From assembly GCA_003131585.1 (NCBI GenBank), contig PKVW01000060.1, positions 9,194 to 65,159 of the forward strand: 55,966 nt of DNA, read 5' to 3'. Of this stretch, positions 8,470 through 17,727 are shown in pieces. Both the position numbers and the translations under genes were made by a program. Numbering within the stretch: position 1 is the first letter of the stretch; each line of letters begins with the position of its first letter. Source of the DNA: Acidobacteriaceae bacterium (GTDB lineage Bacteria; Acidobacteriota; Terriglobia; Terriglobales; Acidobacteriaceae). A model generated the notes under the pieces. It was not told the DNA's origin. It saw only the letters and a list, made by a program, of their open reading frames with translations, and did no database searches.

Positions 8470-10340
8470 TTCTCCTCAACTGCCCAAGGCATCTCCCGGA
8501 TCAGCACCGCTTCCTGCTTCGCTTTGGCGCATAATCTGGCGGGAACCGGAAAGCCGCGCATCCACACGATCTCGTCTCCGCTCGCTACGACCGGCCAGAG
8601 CCTGCGCCCTTGTTCCCCAATATGACGCGCCACCTGCCGCTCTTGCAGCAGATCCTTGACCTTCTTCGGCGACTTCGTATGCGCCGGCCAAAACCGGTCT
8701 CCCGGACGCCAGTTCCGCACGATTAACCGTCCCGGCAAAAGCTCTGCGCGAAGAAGTTGCTGCGGATTATACTCCGCCGCCTGCGACTCCGGAATGATCG
8801 ACCCTGCACTGACGCGCAACGCTTCGATTACCGCCCCGAGTTCCGGCACAAAAGCACGCCCCGGCACCGGAAGAGAGTATTCGTAGTCCGGAACCCGCTG
8901 CTCACGCCGCAAATCCGGCGTAACGAAAACCATGGCCTCGGGCTCGCGGACCAGCTTCCAACCCAAGGGCAATGACAACTCTTTACCCGACGGACCTTCC
9001 TGAGCCGCGACGCGAAGAATTTCTTCGATGTGCTTGAACTCCAGCGGAATCCCCGCCTGCTCGCCGATCGCCTTCAACACTCTTCTTTGCACCGCCCGTG
9101 GCTCGGTCAGCAGCCAAGGCCGGCTCACGGAAGCATTCATTACCAGCCAAGGCACATCCGCGATTCGTGACCGCAAACCCAAATCCATTGGCAGACACTC
9201 GGCTTGCGCGCCGCCCACCGGCTCGATCTGAACGAAACTCAAATCCTGCACCTCGCGGGCCCACGCAGGTTCAGACCACTGCACCACCGTCCCCAGCCAA
9301 CCCGAGATTTCATTCTCCCAGTAGTCTTCCTCGTCGCGGGCGATCTCCGCCAGTTCGGCGAAACTCTCCACCACGGCAGGATTGAACTCCCGCTCCAGCA
9401 ATGGAAGCACAAGCTTGCGCACGCGGTTGCGGGTGAACTTGGCATCGGCGTTGCTCGAATCTTCCCGCCAGGGCTGCTTGAGATCGACCAGATACTGCTC
9501 CAGTTCGCGCCGCCGGATTCCCAGCAAAGGACGGACGATTTCGCCGTGACCCTCCCCATCATTGTGCTCGACAACGATTCGCGGATAAATTCCCCCAAGC
9601 CCCCGCAGTCCCGTCCCGCGAATCAGCCGCATCAGCACGGTCTCGGCCTGATCGTCGAGCGTGTGCCCAGTCGCGATCTTGCTCCAAGCACTCTCTTGAT
9701 TTTGTCTTTGAAAGGGCACGGCTTCAGCCGTGCCGTTGGGCGTCAGTTCAGAAAAGGGCTTTAGCCCCTGAGTCTTTGCGCTCTTGGGTGGCGCAGCGCT
9801 TCCAGCGCTGCGATAAGCGGACTCGCGATCCTGGGCTTCAACCCCTGAAGTCCTTGAAGCCTCTGCCGGAGTTGGTTTCGGGAAGGGCACGGCTTCAGCC
9901 GTGCCGCAAGGCTCCCCCATAGACTCGGACTTTAGCCCCTGAGGAACCTCTGGCTCGATCTCCCTATCGGCGCCCTCGCCCGCACCCAGAAGCCGATGAA
10001 AGAATCCGTACCGCAGTTCACGCGCAGCCGCCTCCAGCCCGGAGTGTTCCTCGGCAGCAAGCCGCGCCACGTCGCCGCTCGCAGCATGAAACTCCAACCC
10101 ATGCTCACAAGCCAGCTTTGCGACAAACTCCCGATCCGCCTCTGACTCCGCCCCGCGCAGCTTGTGATTGAAATGAACAACGGAGAGGACGATGCCGAGT
10201 TCTCGACGCAATTCAATCAGCAGCCGCAGAAGCGCAACCGAATCGATCCCACCCGAAACCGCAACTCCGACCCGGTCCCCGGCCCGCAGCAGTTCCTGCC
10301 TTCGGATATGCCCCAATACGCGCTCCGCCAGTGAATGCAC
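8460..10340 (-). CDS. tilS: tRNA(Ile)-lysidine synthetase with an in-frame repeat insertion
   Basis: TilS modifies C34 of the AUA-decoding tRNA-Ile to lysidine, an essential reaction. The PP-loop motif SGGIDS lies near the N-terminus, HFNHKLRGAESEADREFV follows, and KIATGHTLDDQAETVLMRL marks the second half of the N-terminal domain. The C-terminal TilS domain has RNWRPGDRF and KVKDLLQERQVARH. Between RLLGAGE and SKIATGH about 95 extra residues are inserted, including two copies of GTAEAVPF, encoded by dispersed genomic repeats (9710-9945). The total is therefore well above the usual 430-550 residues. The GTG at 10340 fits the family start; a TTG at 10373 is also possible. It heads the ABM-hpt-ftsH series. 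Confidence 0.93.
   Translation of the reverse strand: MHSLAERVLGHIRRQELLRAGDRVGVAVSGGIDSVALLRLLIELRRELGIVLSVVHFNHKLRGAESEADREFVAKLACEHGLEFHAASGDVARLAAEEHSGLEAAARELRYGFFHRLLGAGEGADREIEPEVPQGLKSESMGEPCGTAEAVPFPKPTPAEASRTSGVEAQDRESAYRSAGSAAPPKSAKTQGLKPFSELTPNGTAEAVPFQRQNQESAWSKIATGHTLDDQAETVLMRLIRGTGLRGLGGIYPRIVVEHNDGEGHGEIVRPLLGIRRRELEQYLVDLKQPWREDSSNADAKFTRNRVRKLVLPLLEREFNPAVVESFAELAEIARDEEDYWENEISGWLGTVVQWSEPAWAREVQDLSFVQIEPVGGAQAECLPMDLGLRSRIADVPWLVMNASVSRPWLLTEPRAVQRRVLKAIGEQAGIPLEFKHIEEILRVAAQEGPSGKELSLPLGWKLVREPEAMVFVTPDLRREQRVPDYEYSLPVPGRAFVPELGAVIEALRVSAGSIIPESQAAEYNPQQLLRAELLPGRLIVRNWRPGDRFWPAHTKSPKKVKDLLQERQVARHIGEQGRRLWPVVASGDEIVWMRGFPVPARLCAKAKQEAVLIREMPWAVEENEI
9710..9945. repeat. 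Three dispersed palindromic repeat units inside tilS
   Basis: Unit 1 (9710-9772) and unit 3 (9880-9944) share gggcacggcttcagccgtgccg followed by ctttagcccctgag. Unit 2 (9790-9850) has a different palindrome, gcgcagcgcttccagcgctgcg, with the same tail type (gggcttcaacccctgaa). All three preserve the tilS reading frame, so they are translated. Confidence 0.88.
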
Positions 10341-10420
10341 AGGAACATGGTACAGGCCAGCCGGCCATAACAAGGCAGCTAAAAAAGGCTTTTCTCCGTG
10401 TCTCCGTGGTGAAAAATGTT

Positions 10421-12403
10421 CTAAAGCACCGGACTCTTCTCCGCAATCAGCTTCTTAATCTTCTCCACGAAGTCAACAGCCGCCATGTCCTCAGTCTTCT
10501 CTTTCCCGCGGCTGCGCACGTTCACCTTCCCTGCCTCAGCCTCTTTATCTCCGACCACCAGCAGGAACGGCACCTTCTGCATGGCATGCTCGCGGATCTT
10601 CGCATTCATCTTTTCGTTGCGCGCATCCACTTCCACGCGCACGCCGATCGCCTTAAGCTGATCCGCAACTTTGTTCGCATACTCCGCATGACGCTCACTG
10701 ATGGGAATCATCGCCACCTGCACCGGCGAGAGCCACACCGGGAACGCGCCCGCATAGTGCTCAATCAGCACGCCGAAAAACCGCTCCACCGAACCATAGA
10801 GCGCGCGATGCACCATCACCGGCTGTTTGCGCGTGCCGTCTTCCGCCACGTACTCCAGGCCGAACCGCTGCGGCAGGTTGAAGTCGAACTGCACGGTCGA
10901 TAGCTGCCACAACCTTCCGATGGCGTCCACCAGCTTGATGTCAATCTTCGGCCCGTAAAACGCCGCTTCGCCAGGGATGGTCTTGTACTCGATCTTCCGA
11001 CCTTTCAACACCTTCTCAAGCGATTTCGTGGCGTGGATCCATTGCTCTTCGCTGCCCACGAAATTCTTTCGGTCGTCAGGATTCCACGTCGAGAGCTCGG
11101 TCTGGAACTTGTCGAAGCCAAAATCCTTCAGCACATCCAAAGCAAAGTCCAGACAACTGGCAATCTCATCTTCGATCTGCTCCGGCGTGCAGAAGATGTG
11201 CGCGTCATCCTGGGTAAACCCGCGCACGCGCAACAGCCCGTGCATCACTCCCGAACGCTCGTAGCGATACACCGTTCCCAGCTCACCCAGCCGCACCGGC
11301 AGATCGCGATACGATTTCAGCGAATCCTTGTAAATCAAGATGTGGCCCGGACAATTCATCGGCTTCAGCCGGTATTCGGCGTCGTCGAGCTCCATGGCGT
11401 CGAACATGTTCTGCGCGTAATAGCCCTCGTGCCCCGAAGTAAAAAACAACTGCCGCCGCGCCACGTGCGGCGTGTAGACCAGCGAGTAGCCGCGCTTCAG
11501 ATACTCCTCGCGCATCCAGTCTTCCATCTGTTTGCGGATGATTCCGCCCTTGGGATGCCAGAAGATCAGCCCCGGCCCAGCCAGTTCCTGGATCGAAAAC
11601 AGATCGAGCTGCTTGCCCAGCACGCGATGATCGCGCTTCTTCGCTTCTTCCACCTGCTGCAAGTGGGCGTCGAGGTCTTTCTTCGAGAAAAACGACGTGC
11701 CGTAGATGCGCTGCAGTTGCTGATTCTTCTCATCGCCCAGCCAGTACGCGCCCGCGACGTTGAACAGCTTGAACGCCTTAATTTTGCCCGTGGAAGGCAA
11801 ATGCGGCCCACGGCAAAAATCCGTGAACTTGCCGGTGCGGTAGATCGAAATCTTTTCATCGGGCTTGGTGAATTGCTCGATGAAATGGCACTTCATGAAG
11901 TCGCCTTCTTTTTTGAACTCCGCCAGGCCTTGGTCTCGAGGCAAAAACTCGCGCGCATAAGGGATATTCTGCTGCACCAGCTCCTGCATCTTCTTCTCGA
12001 TCTTTTCGAGATCCTCCGGAGTGAAGGCCGTGGGCCGATAGAAGTCGTAAAAGAATCCGCTCTCCGTCGCCGGACCGTGCCCGAGCTTGGTCTCCGGAAA
12101 AAGCTCCAGCACGGCTGCGGCGAGCAAATGCGCCGACGAGTGCCGGTAAACTTCCAACGCCTCGGGATCGTTGTCGGTCAAAATACGCAGGTCGGTATCT
12201 GTTTCGAGCGGGCGGGTGAGGTCGATGAGATTGCCATCGCCATTCGGCCCTCCCTCGGAAGGCGCAAACGGCCGCGCCTTGGCCGCCAAGGCCGCGTCCG
12301 CCAGCCGCGGGCTGATGGACTTCGCAATCTCCAGCGCAGTCGTGCCCTTGGGAACATCCTTCACGCTCCCATCCGGAAGCTTCACATGAATGCTGTCTGC
12401 CAT
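10421..12403 (-). CDS. thrS: Threonyl-tRNA synthetase
   Basis: A 660-residue class II synthetase charging tRNA-Thr. Order: TGS domain (about 1-65, IHVKLPDGSVKDVPKGTTAL), the HxxxH editing domain starting at HSSAHLLAAAVLELFPE, the catalytic core with motif 2 around RYERSGVMHGLLRVRGFTQDDAH, zinc-binding MNCPGH, motif 3 around HRALYGSVERFFGVLIEHYAG, and the C-terminal anticodon-binding domain. Full length, nothing missing. It is the upstream neighbour of tilS with a gap of about 80 bases, but whether they are cotranscribed is not visible. Confidence 0.97.
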   Translation of the reverse strand: MADSIHVKLPDGSVKDVPKGTTALEIAKSISPRLADAALAAKARPFAPSEGGPNGDGNLIDLTRPLETDTDLRILTDNDPEALEVYRHSSAHLLAAAVLELFPETKLGHGPATESGFFYDFYRPTAFTPEDLEKIEKKMQELVQQNIPYAREFLPRDQGLAEFKKEGDFMKCHFIEQFTKPDEKISIYRTGKFTDFCRGPHLPSTGKIKAFKLFNVAGAYWLGDEKNQQLQRIYGTSFFSKKDLDAHLQQVEEAKKRDHRVLGKQLDLFSIQELAGPGLIFWHPKGGIIRKQMEDWMREEYLKRGYSLVYTPHVARRQLFFTSGHEGYYAQNMFDAMELDDAEYRLKPMNCPGHILIYKDSLKSYRDLPVRLGELGTVYRYERSGVMHGLLRVRGFTQDDAHIFCTPEQIEDEIASCLDFALDVLKDFGFDKFQTELSTWNPDDRKNFVGSEEQWIHATKSLEKVLKGRKIEYKTIPGEAAFYGPKIDIKLVDAIGRLWQLSTVQFDFNLPQRFGLEYVAEDGTRKQPVMVHRALYGSVERFFGVLIEHYAGAFPVWLSPVQVAMIPISERHAEYANKVADQLKAIGVRVEVDARNEKMNAKIREHAMQKVPFLLVVGDKEAEAGKVNVRSRGKEKTEDMAAVDFVEKIKKLIAEKSPVL

Positions 12404-12619
12404 AAGTTGAGACCTGCAGGTGTACTGAATCTTTCAGTTTATTGGAGGGATTCGTGAGGGTCAAACGTGGCCCCTCTGTGGCTTGCGCCGACCGAAAACG
12501 GAAAACTCCAGAATCAGGCAGGCTGAGGACGCTAGCTGCTGTTTAACATTACCCATAGAGCCACGAGTCGTGGTACTTATCAACTATGGCTGCTTCGGCC
12601 CCTGTCAACCGACCACAGA

Positions 12620-13412
12620 TTAGGTCGGCACATCTTTGATATGCGTCGCGATAGACCAGGTATTCCCGAACGGGTCCGTGACGCCCGAGTTGCGGTTGCC
12701 ATAAGGCTGGTCCGCGGGTTCCTGGATCGATTTCGCACCCGCCGCCAAAGCGCGCTGGTACACCGCATCGCAGTCCGGCACATACACATAGAACGTCGAT
12801 TGCATGGGCTGGCAAGGCCCGTGAGCCTCGCCCATTTCGACCACCGAATCGCCGACGCGAATCTCGGCATGATGGACAACACCGTCGGGCGAAGCGTACT
12901 TCGCAAGCTCCTCCGCGCCGAAGGCACGCTTCAGGAAGCCGATCACCGGCTCCGCCCGCAGTGGATGCATATACACATTCACGTTATGCAATCCCTTCGG
13001 AATGTAACTCTCGCCCGTGTGCGTGGCGATATACCAGTAGTTGCCGAACGGATCTTTCACGCTGGCGCCACGCTCGCCGTATTCGTGATCCTGGGGCACG
13101 CCGATTGAGGTCGCTCCCGACTGCAGGGCCTTTTGGTAGGACGCGTCCGTGTCCTCCACATAAATGTGCAATGCCGTCGTGTTCGGCTTGGCGTGGAACG
13201 GCTGGCCCCGGAACTCCGCCGCCCATCATCAGCATCGTGTCTCCGATGCGCGCCTCGCCGTGAATCCCGCCAGCTCCGCCAATCGTCCTGAAAGTTTCTT
13301 CCGCGCCAAACGCATTTTTCGCGAACGCGAGCATCGCGTCTCCGTCTGGCGCGATCATGTATGGCGTCACTGTGTGGAAGCCGCGTGGAATCGAATTCAT
13401 CGCCGGGATCAT
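12620..13412 (-). pseudogene. Two-domain VOC (PhnB-like/glyoxalase) protein, one frameshift
   Basis: The first VOC domain starts at 13412 (AGGAG site upstream): SIPRGFHTVTPYMIAPDG, GDTMLMMGGGVPG. It then leaves frame, and the other frame continues TALHIYVEDTDASYQKAL, GERGASVKDPFGNYWYIATH and a second VOC domain GLHNVNVYMHPLRAEPVIG ending FGNTWSIATHIKDVPT. A run of four C (plus strand 13206-13209) in place of three explains the shift exactly; removing one base gives GVPGQPFHAKPNTTALH and a protein of about 263 residues. PhnB-like VOC proteins bind metals and small ligands; no substrate can be inferred. Real decay or a homopolymer sequencing error are both possible. Confidence 0.8.
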
Positions 13413-13460
13413 CGGTTCTTCGTCTCCTTATCGTTTTTGCCGCGATCATTTTTGCCGCGA

Positions 13461-14282
13461 CTAAGCCGCGTAGTACAAACTCTCGATGGCCTTCTGCACT
13501 TTGGCCGACACCGCTTCCAAATCCCGCACCGTCAATCCCGTGGTCGAAATCGGCTTGCCCACACGCATCTCCAGCGGGCGGCATTTGATGTGGTAGGTGT
13601 CCATCGGCAGCAATTCGTAAGTTCCCACCAGAGCCACCGGCACAATATCCACCTGCGCCTTAAGAGCGAGAAAAAAGGCTCCCGGCAGAAAGGGTTTGAT
13701 CTCGCCGTCCGGCGTACGTCCGCCCTCGGGAAAAATTACCAGCGGCATGCCGGCTTTCAGACTCTTCACCGCCGAACGGATCGCCGCAATCGAATTTGTC
13801 GGCTTCTGCTGATCGATGCAGACCTGCCCCGAGCGCTTCAACTGCCAGCCCACAACCGGATAGATCAGCAGTTCCTTCTTGAACACAATGCGAAATTGAA
13901 ACGGAAGGTAAACGTAGAGAACCGGAATGTCCACCGCCGAGGCGTGATTCACCGCGTAGACATGGGGCTTCAGCGTGTCGATCTTCTCGAGGCCTGTGAC
14001 CTTCACCGGCGACAAGATCGTTTTCATGATGAGCCACGACCAGGCCCGCGAAAACCAGTGCAGCCGGCGTCCGCTCCGGTCGAACCATCCGCCGGGCAGC
14101 GCAAGCACTCCCAAGACCAGCGTGTACACCCAGATCAGCGGATCAAGAATGAAATACGACCGTAGGCGGCTCAACCAGCCGTGCTTCTCCCCGGGAATCG
14201 CATGCGGACTTCGCCGCGGCGCAACCACCCGTGCGGCCTCTGCGCCGCTTTCCACTTCCACCGATGAATTCACTTCCTGCAC
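13461..14282 (-). CDS. plsC: 1-acyl-sn-glycerol-3-phosphate acyltransferase
   Basis: A 273-residue membrane-associated acyltransferase making phosphatidic acid from lysophosphatidic acid. The catalytic HX4D motif is in VNHASAVDIP, and the substrate-binding motif FPEGGRTPDG lies about 80 residues later; GTYELLP follows. An N-terminal hydrophobic stretch (about 45-64, LIWVYTLVLGVLALPGGW) anchors it. The first 30 or so residues are a polar, poorly conserved extension. It lies between a VOC gene and folC on the same strand; lipid synthesis also involves accD two genes upstream. Confidence 0.92.
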   Translation of the reverse strand: MQEVNSSVEVESGAEAARVVAPRRSPHAIPGEKHGWLSRLRSYFILDPLIWVYTLVLGVLALPGGWFDRSGRRLHWFSRAWSWLIMKTILSPVKVTGLEKIDTLKPHVYAVNHASAVDIPVLYVYLPFQFRIVFKKELLIYPVVGWQLKRSGQVCIDQQKPTNSIAAIRSAVKSLKAGMPLVIFPEGGRTPDGEIKPFLPGAFFLALKAQVDIVPVALVGTYELLPMDTYHIKCRPLEMRVGKPISTTGLTVRDLEAVSAKVQKAIESLYYAA

Positions 14283-14319
14283 ACTTCCATTCTAGGGGAA
14301 ACCGCTCCCGGGCGCTGCT

Positions 14320-15708
14320 TCAGACTTCCGCCCCAACCATGCGCATGACTGCGCCCACCAGATAGATCGACCCTGTGATCACAACCACTGTCCCCGCACT
14401 CGCGAGCAATCGGGCCCGCTCCACAGCGCCATGTACGTCCTCTACCGCTTCAATTTCAATTCCAGTTCGGGCCGCCGCTCGCTGAATCTCCTCTGGCGAC
14501 GCTGCGCGCGGATTCTCCGGCCGGGTCGCAATCACTCGATCCGCCAGCGGAAACAAAATTTCCGCCATCTCCGAGATTGCCTTATCCCGCATCGCGCCGA
14601 AAACAAAAATCAGTGGACGATCTTCGTACCGTTCCGAAAGGGCCGAGCGCAGCGCCCATGCGCCCGCGGGGTTGTGCGCCACATCGATAACCAGCTCCGG
14701 CCACCGCGGCCGCGCCGCGATCACTTGAAACCGCCCCGGCCAGCGCGTCTCGCGGATGCCGCTCTCGATGCTCTTCGGCGTGATGCCGCTGAATCCCTGC
14801 TGATTCAACTCTGCCGCGGCCGCAATCGCCAGCGCTACATTGCGCAATTGATGCCGCCCCACCAAGGGCGTCTCCACCAGGATCTGTTCTCCCAGAACCT
14901 GAAGCGGGTAGCGATACACGAACCCGGGGTTGCCCTGCTCGCTACTCGGTACTCGGTACTCGGTACGGCGCGCCATGTACCCGGCACTCCCCGGCGAAAC
15001 CGGCGGCACATACGGAACCGCGTTCACCGCCCGCGCTCCCAGTTCCAGGATCGTATTTCCAATGACGTCATTTGCTTCGGGCTGCTGCGGCAGCGTCACC
15101 ACCACGCCGCCTGCACGAATAATTCCTACCTTCTCCCGCGCAATCTCGCCCACCGTATTTCCGAGAAACTTTTGATGATCGAGCGCTATATCGGTAATCA
15201 CGCTCACTCGCGGCTCAACCACATTCGTCGCATCCAACCGCCCGCCCATTCCGACCTCGAGCACCGCCAGGTCCACTCTCTCCCGCGCAAAATACTCGAA
15301 GGCAATCGCAGTCATCATCTCGAAAAAACTGGGATGCCAGGGCAGTTCCGCCCGTTCCACCAACCTTTCCGCAACCCGATCCACCTCGGCGTGCAGAGAC
15401 GCAAAATCGTCGTCGCTGATTTCTTCTCCGTTCACCCGGATCCGCTCGTTGATGCGCACCAGATGCGGCGATGTGTACAAACCCGTTTTCAATCCCGAGG
15501 CCCGCAGGATCGAGGCCAGCGTCGCCGCCGTCGAACCCTTGCCATTCGTGCCCGCGATCAGCATGCTCGGGAAACGCCGCTCCGGATGATCCATCCCCTG
15601 CAACAGCACCCGCATATGCGCCAGATCGAATTTGTGCGAAGGCATCTGCGCCAACTCATGTCCCAGCGCGAACATGCGGGCCACCGCGGTTTGGTAGGAA
15701 GTGGGCAA
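14320..15708 (-). CDS. folC: Folylpolyglutamate synthase / dihydrofolate synthase
   Basis: A 462-residue Mur-ligase-type enzyme adding glutamate to dihydropteroate and tetrahydrofolate. It has the P-loop AGTNGKGST (52-60), TSPHLVRINERI, the Mg-binding region VLEVGMGGRLDATN (149-162), DIALDHQKFLG, and the C-terminal domain with DVAHNPAGAWAL. Residues 248-258 (RTEYRVPSSEQ) are encoded by the tandem repeat at 14935-14967 and sit in a loop that is short in most FolC proteins, so this is an in-frame insertion. accD lies just upstream across a repeat element. Confidence 0.95.
   Translation of the reverse strand: MPTSYQTAVARMFALGHELAQMPSHKFDLAHMRVLLQGMDHPERRFPSMLIAGTNGKGSTAATLASILRASGLKTGLYTSPHLVRINERIRVNGEEISDDDFASLHAEVDRVAERLVERAELPWHPSFFEMMTAIAFEYFARERVDLAVLEVGMGGRLDATNVVEPRVSVITDIALDHQKFLGNTVGEIAREKVGIIRAGGVVVTLPQQPEANDVIGNTILELGARAVNAVPYVPPVSPGSAGYMARRTEYRVPSSEQGNPGFVYRYPLQVLGEQILVETPLVGRHQLRNVALAIAAAAELNQQGFSGITPKSIESGIRETRWPGRFQVIAARPRWPELVIDVAHNPAGAWALRSALSERYEDRPLIFVFGAMRDKAISEMAEILFPLADRVIATRPENPRAASPEEIQRAAARTGIEIEAVEDVHGAVERARLLASAGTVVVITGSIYLVGAVMRMVGAEV
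14935..14967. repeat. Tandem repeat (actcggt unit) translated inside folC
   Basis: Three head-to-tail copies of actcggt-type units occur in a loop of FolC and keep its frame. The unit recalls the intergenic class seen upstream of selD (cggtac core). Confidence 0.8.
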
Positions 15709-15741
15709 GATTTTCAGCTCTTAAGGTCTTTAGCCGTTTGC

Positions 15742-15952
15742 TTAGCTGTTAGCTCCAGGTTCGCGGCTTTTCCTCATTGCAGATTATCAAACGGACTTGA
15801 CGATTCAGGCAGATACTTCCGAAAGTCATTCGGCAGGAGTCAAGTCGAAGAAGTTAAATCGAAGGTCCGGAAAGCAGTAAACGCCGGCCTGTGGCTACAG
15901 GCCAGCGACTGGAAGCCAGGAGCTATGGGCGAAGAGCTGGAGCTAACAGCTT
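15742..15952. repeat. Inverted-arm repeat element between accD and folC
   Basis: Left arm ttagctgttagctccagg (15742-15759) and right arm agctggagctaacagctt (15935-15952) are inverted copies, with the accD stop codon inside the right arm. Between them is another palindrome, ggcctgtggctacaggcc, near 15884-15901. The element fills the whole gap. Confidence 0.75.
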
Positions 15953-16791
15953 CCCACCATGAAATCCAGCGCCCGCGCGATGTACGGCTTGAGTTCCTTG
16001 CGATGCACCACCGCGTCCAGCATCCCATGCTCCAGCAGAAATTCGCTGCGCTGGAATCCCGCCGGCAATTTCTGGCGGATCGTCTGCTCGATCACTCGCG
16101 GCCCCGCAAACCCAATCAGCGCCCCAGGCTCGGCAATATTCAAATCGCCCAGCATGGCAAACGACGCCGTCACGCCGCCCGTGGTCGGGTCGGTCAGAAC
16201 GGAAACATACGGAACCTTCGCCTGATCCAGCCGCGCCAGCGCCGCCGAAATCTTGGCCAGCTGCATCAGGCTGACCACACCCTCCATCATCCGCGCCCCG
16301 CCCGAAGCGGACACAATAACCAGCGGCGTGTGCGAATCCACCGCGCGCTCGACCGCCCGGGTGATCATCTCGCCCACCACCGCGCCCATACTGCCGCCAA
16401 TGAACGCATACTCCATCACACTGGCGATCACAAGCCGGCCCAGCAGCTTGCCTTGCGCGTTGATCACCGCATCTTTCAGTCCCGTATCGTGCTGCGCCTG
16501 CCGCAGCCGCGACGCGTACGGCTTCAAATCCACAAACTTCAGCGGATCCGTCGACGACAGATTCGCGTCAAACGTCTCATACTGATTCTCATCCAGCAGC
16601 AGCGCCAGTCTCGTCCGCGCATCGATCCGAAAATGCTTTTCGCATTTCGGACACACGTTCAAATTCTCTTCCAGATCTTTCTTCCAGATGATCTGCCGGC
16701 AGTTCTCACACTTCACCCACAACCCTTCGGTGCGAACCGTCTTCGCGCCCGAAGTGTCCAGTTCCCCGGATTCCCGCTTGAACCAAGCCAT
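15943..16791 (-). CDS. accD: Acetyl-CoA carboxylase carboxyltransferase, beta subunit
   Basis: A 282-residue subunit which, with AccA, transfers CO2 from biotin carboxyl carrier protein to acetyl-CoA to make malonyl-CoA. The N-terminal zinc ribbon has Cys28, Cys31, Cys47 and Cys50 (CENC, CPKC). The crotonase-like core has GGSMGAVVGE, SASGGARMMEGVVSLMQL and PTTGGVTASFAMLGD. Normal length. It is flanked by repeat elements that exactly fill the gaps to folC (downstream) and cobO (upstream). Its stop codon lies inside a repeat arm. Confidence 0.96.
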   Translation of the reverse strand: MAWFKRESGELDTSGAKTVRTEGLWVKCENCRQIIWKKDLEENLNVCPKCEKHFRIDARTRLALLLDENQYETFDANLSSTDPLKFVDLKPYASRLRQAQHDTGLKDAVINAQGKLLGRLVIASVMEYAFIGGSMGAVVGEMITRAVERAVDSHTPLVIVSASGGARMMEGVVSLMQLAKISAALARLDQAKVPYVSVLTDPTTGGVTASFAMLGDLNIAEPGALIGFAGPRVIEQTIRQKLPAGFQRSEFLLEHGMLDAVVHRKELKPYIARALDFMVGSC

Positions 16792-16798
16792 AAGAATT

Positions 16799-16892
16799 TA
16801 GCGATTGAGCGATTTTGTGATTTGGCGATTGAGAATCGAACCAAGACGCTGGAAAAAATCGCCCAATCGCCCGATCACAAAATCACTCAATT
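16799..16892. repeat. Inverted-arm repeat element between cobO and accD
   Basis: Left arm 16799-16833 (units of the type gcgattgag / gattttgtgattt) is mirrored by right arm 16858-16892 (cccaatcgcccgatcac, aaaatcactcaat). A spacer of 24 nt separates them. The element starts 7 bp before the accD ATG (minus strand) and ends at the cobO stop codon, so it forms the whole intergenic gap. Confidence 0.8.
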
Positions 16893-17429
16893 TCAGTACT
16901 CGATCCCCCTCTGCGCCATCACGCCTTTCTCGTAAGCGTGCTTTACCTGCCGCATCTCCGTCACTGTGTCCGCTGCCTCCACAATTGTGGGATGCGCGTT
17001 CCTCCCCGTCAAGATAACATGCACCATCTCCGGTTTCTTCTTCAGGCTCTCCACCACTTTCGCCGGGTCAAGCATCCCATAACTGATCGCATAGTTGATC
17101 TCATCCAAGACCACGAGATCCCACTCGCCCGATTGGATCGCCCTTTCCCCCTCCGCCCACGCCTCCTCTACCATCCTCACGTCTTCGGGATCCGGTTTCT
17201 CCGCGCCCACCTTCACAAATCCCCGCCCCATCTGCTTCATCACGAACTTATCTCCGAAAGCCTTCACCGCATCCAGTTCCCCGTAGTGCCATGAGCCCTT
17301 CAGGAACTGCAGCATCAGCACCCGCATCCCCTGGCCCACCGCGCGCAGAGCCGTCCCCATCGCCGCGGTCGTCTTGCCTTTGCCCGGCCCGGTGTTCACG
17401 ATGATGAGACCGCGGCGTACGTCAGTCAT
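16893..17429 (-). CDS. cobO: Cob(I)yrinic acid a,c-diamide adenosyltransferase
   Basis: A 178-residue CobO/BtuR/CobA-family P-loop enzyme transferring the adenosyl group of ATP to cob(I)alamin. The motif GPGKGKTTAAMGTALRA lies at 14-30, followed by VLMLQFLKGSWHYGE, DLVVLDEINYAISYGML and VILTGRNAHPTIVEAADTVTEM. Full length. No other cobalamin gene is in the window, so this may serve salvage rather than de novo synthesis. The downstream repeat at 16799-16892 begins at its stop codon. Confidence 0.94.
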   Translation of the reverse strand: MTDVRRGLIIVNTGPGKGKTTAAMGTALRAVGQGMRVLMLQFLKGSWHYGELDAVKAFGDKFVMKQMGRGFVKVGAEKPDPEDVRMVEEAWAEGERAIQSGEWDLVVLDEINYAISYGMLDPAKVVESLKKKPEMVHVILTGRNAHPTIVEAADTVTEMRQVKHAYEKGVMAQRGIEY

Positions 17430-17727
17430 GGTTGCAAGATGCTTGATTCTACTAGAACGCCCCCTCGAAGGGCAGGCGAACCCTGAAAACTCGTGGCGAC
17501 AAATCGCGGCGATTCTTAAACCAGAAAAGAGCGAACAAAACGCGCGGACGACCGCTCTTTCGCATCGCGCCGTACTTCGTCATCGGCGTCTGGCATTCCT
17601 TCTTCGTTATTTGGAGTTAAGATGCAGCTTCAAAAGTACCGGATTTTCCACAGAACTCGCGCATCCAACCTTGCGTATCCGGATGCAAGCAGATCTCTGT
17701 CCCCCGGCAGACTGCGGAGGTCTCGTC

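Noticed and set aside
9710-9945. CRISPR-like spacing of palindromic repeats in tilS
   Set aside because: Only three units, unequal spacing, two different palindromes, and the spacers are in-frame coding sequence; no cas genes.
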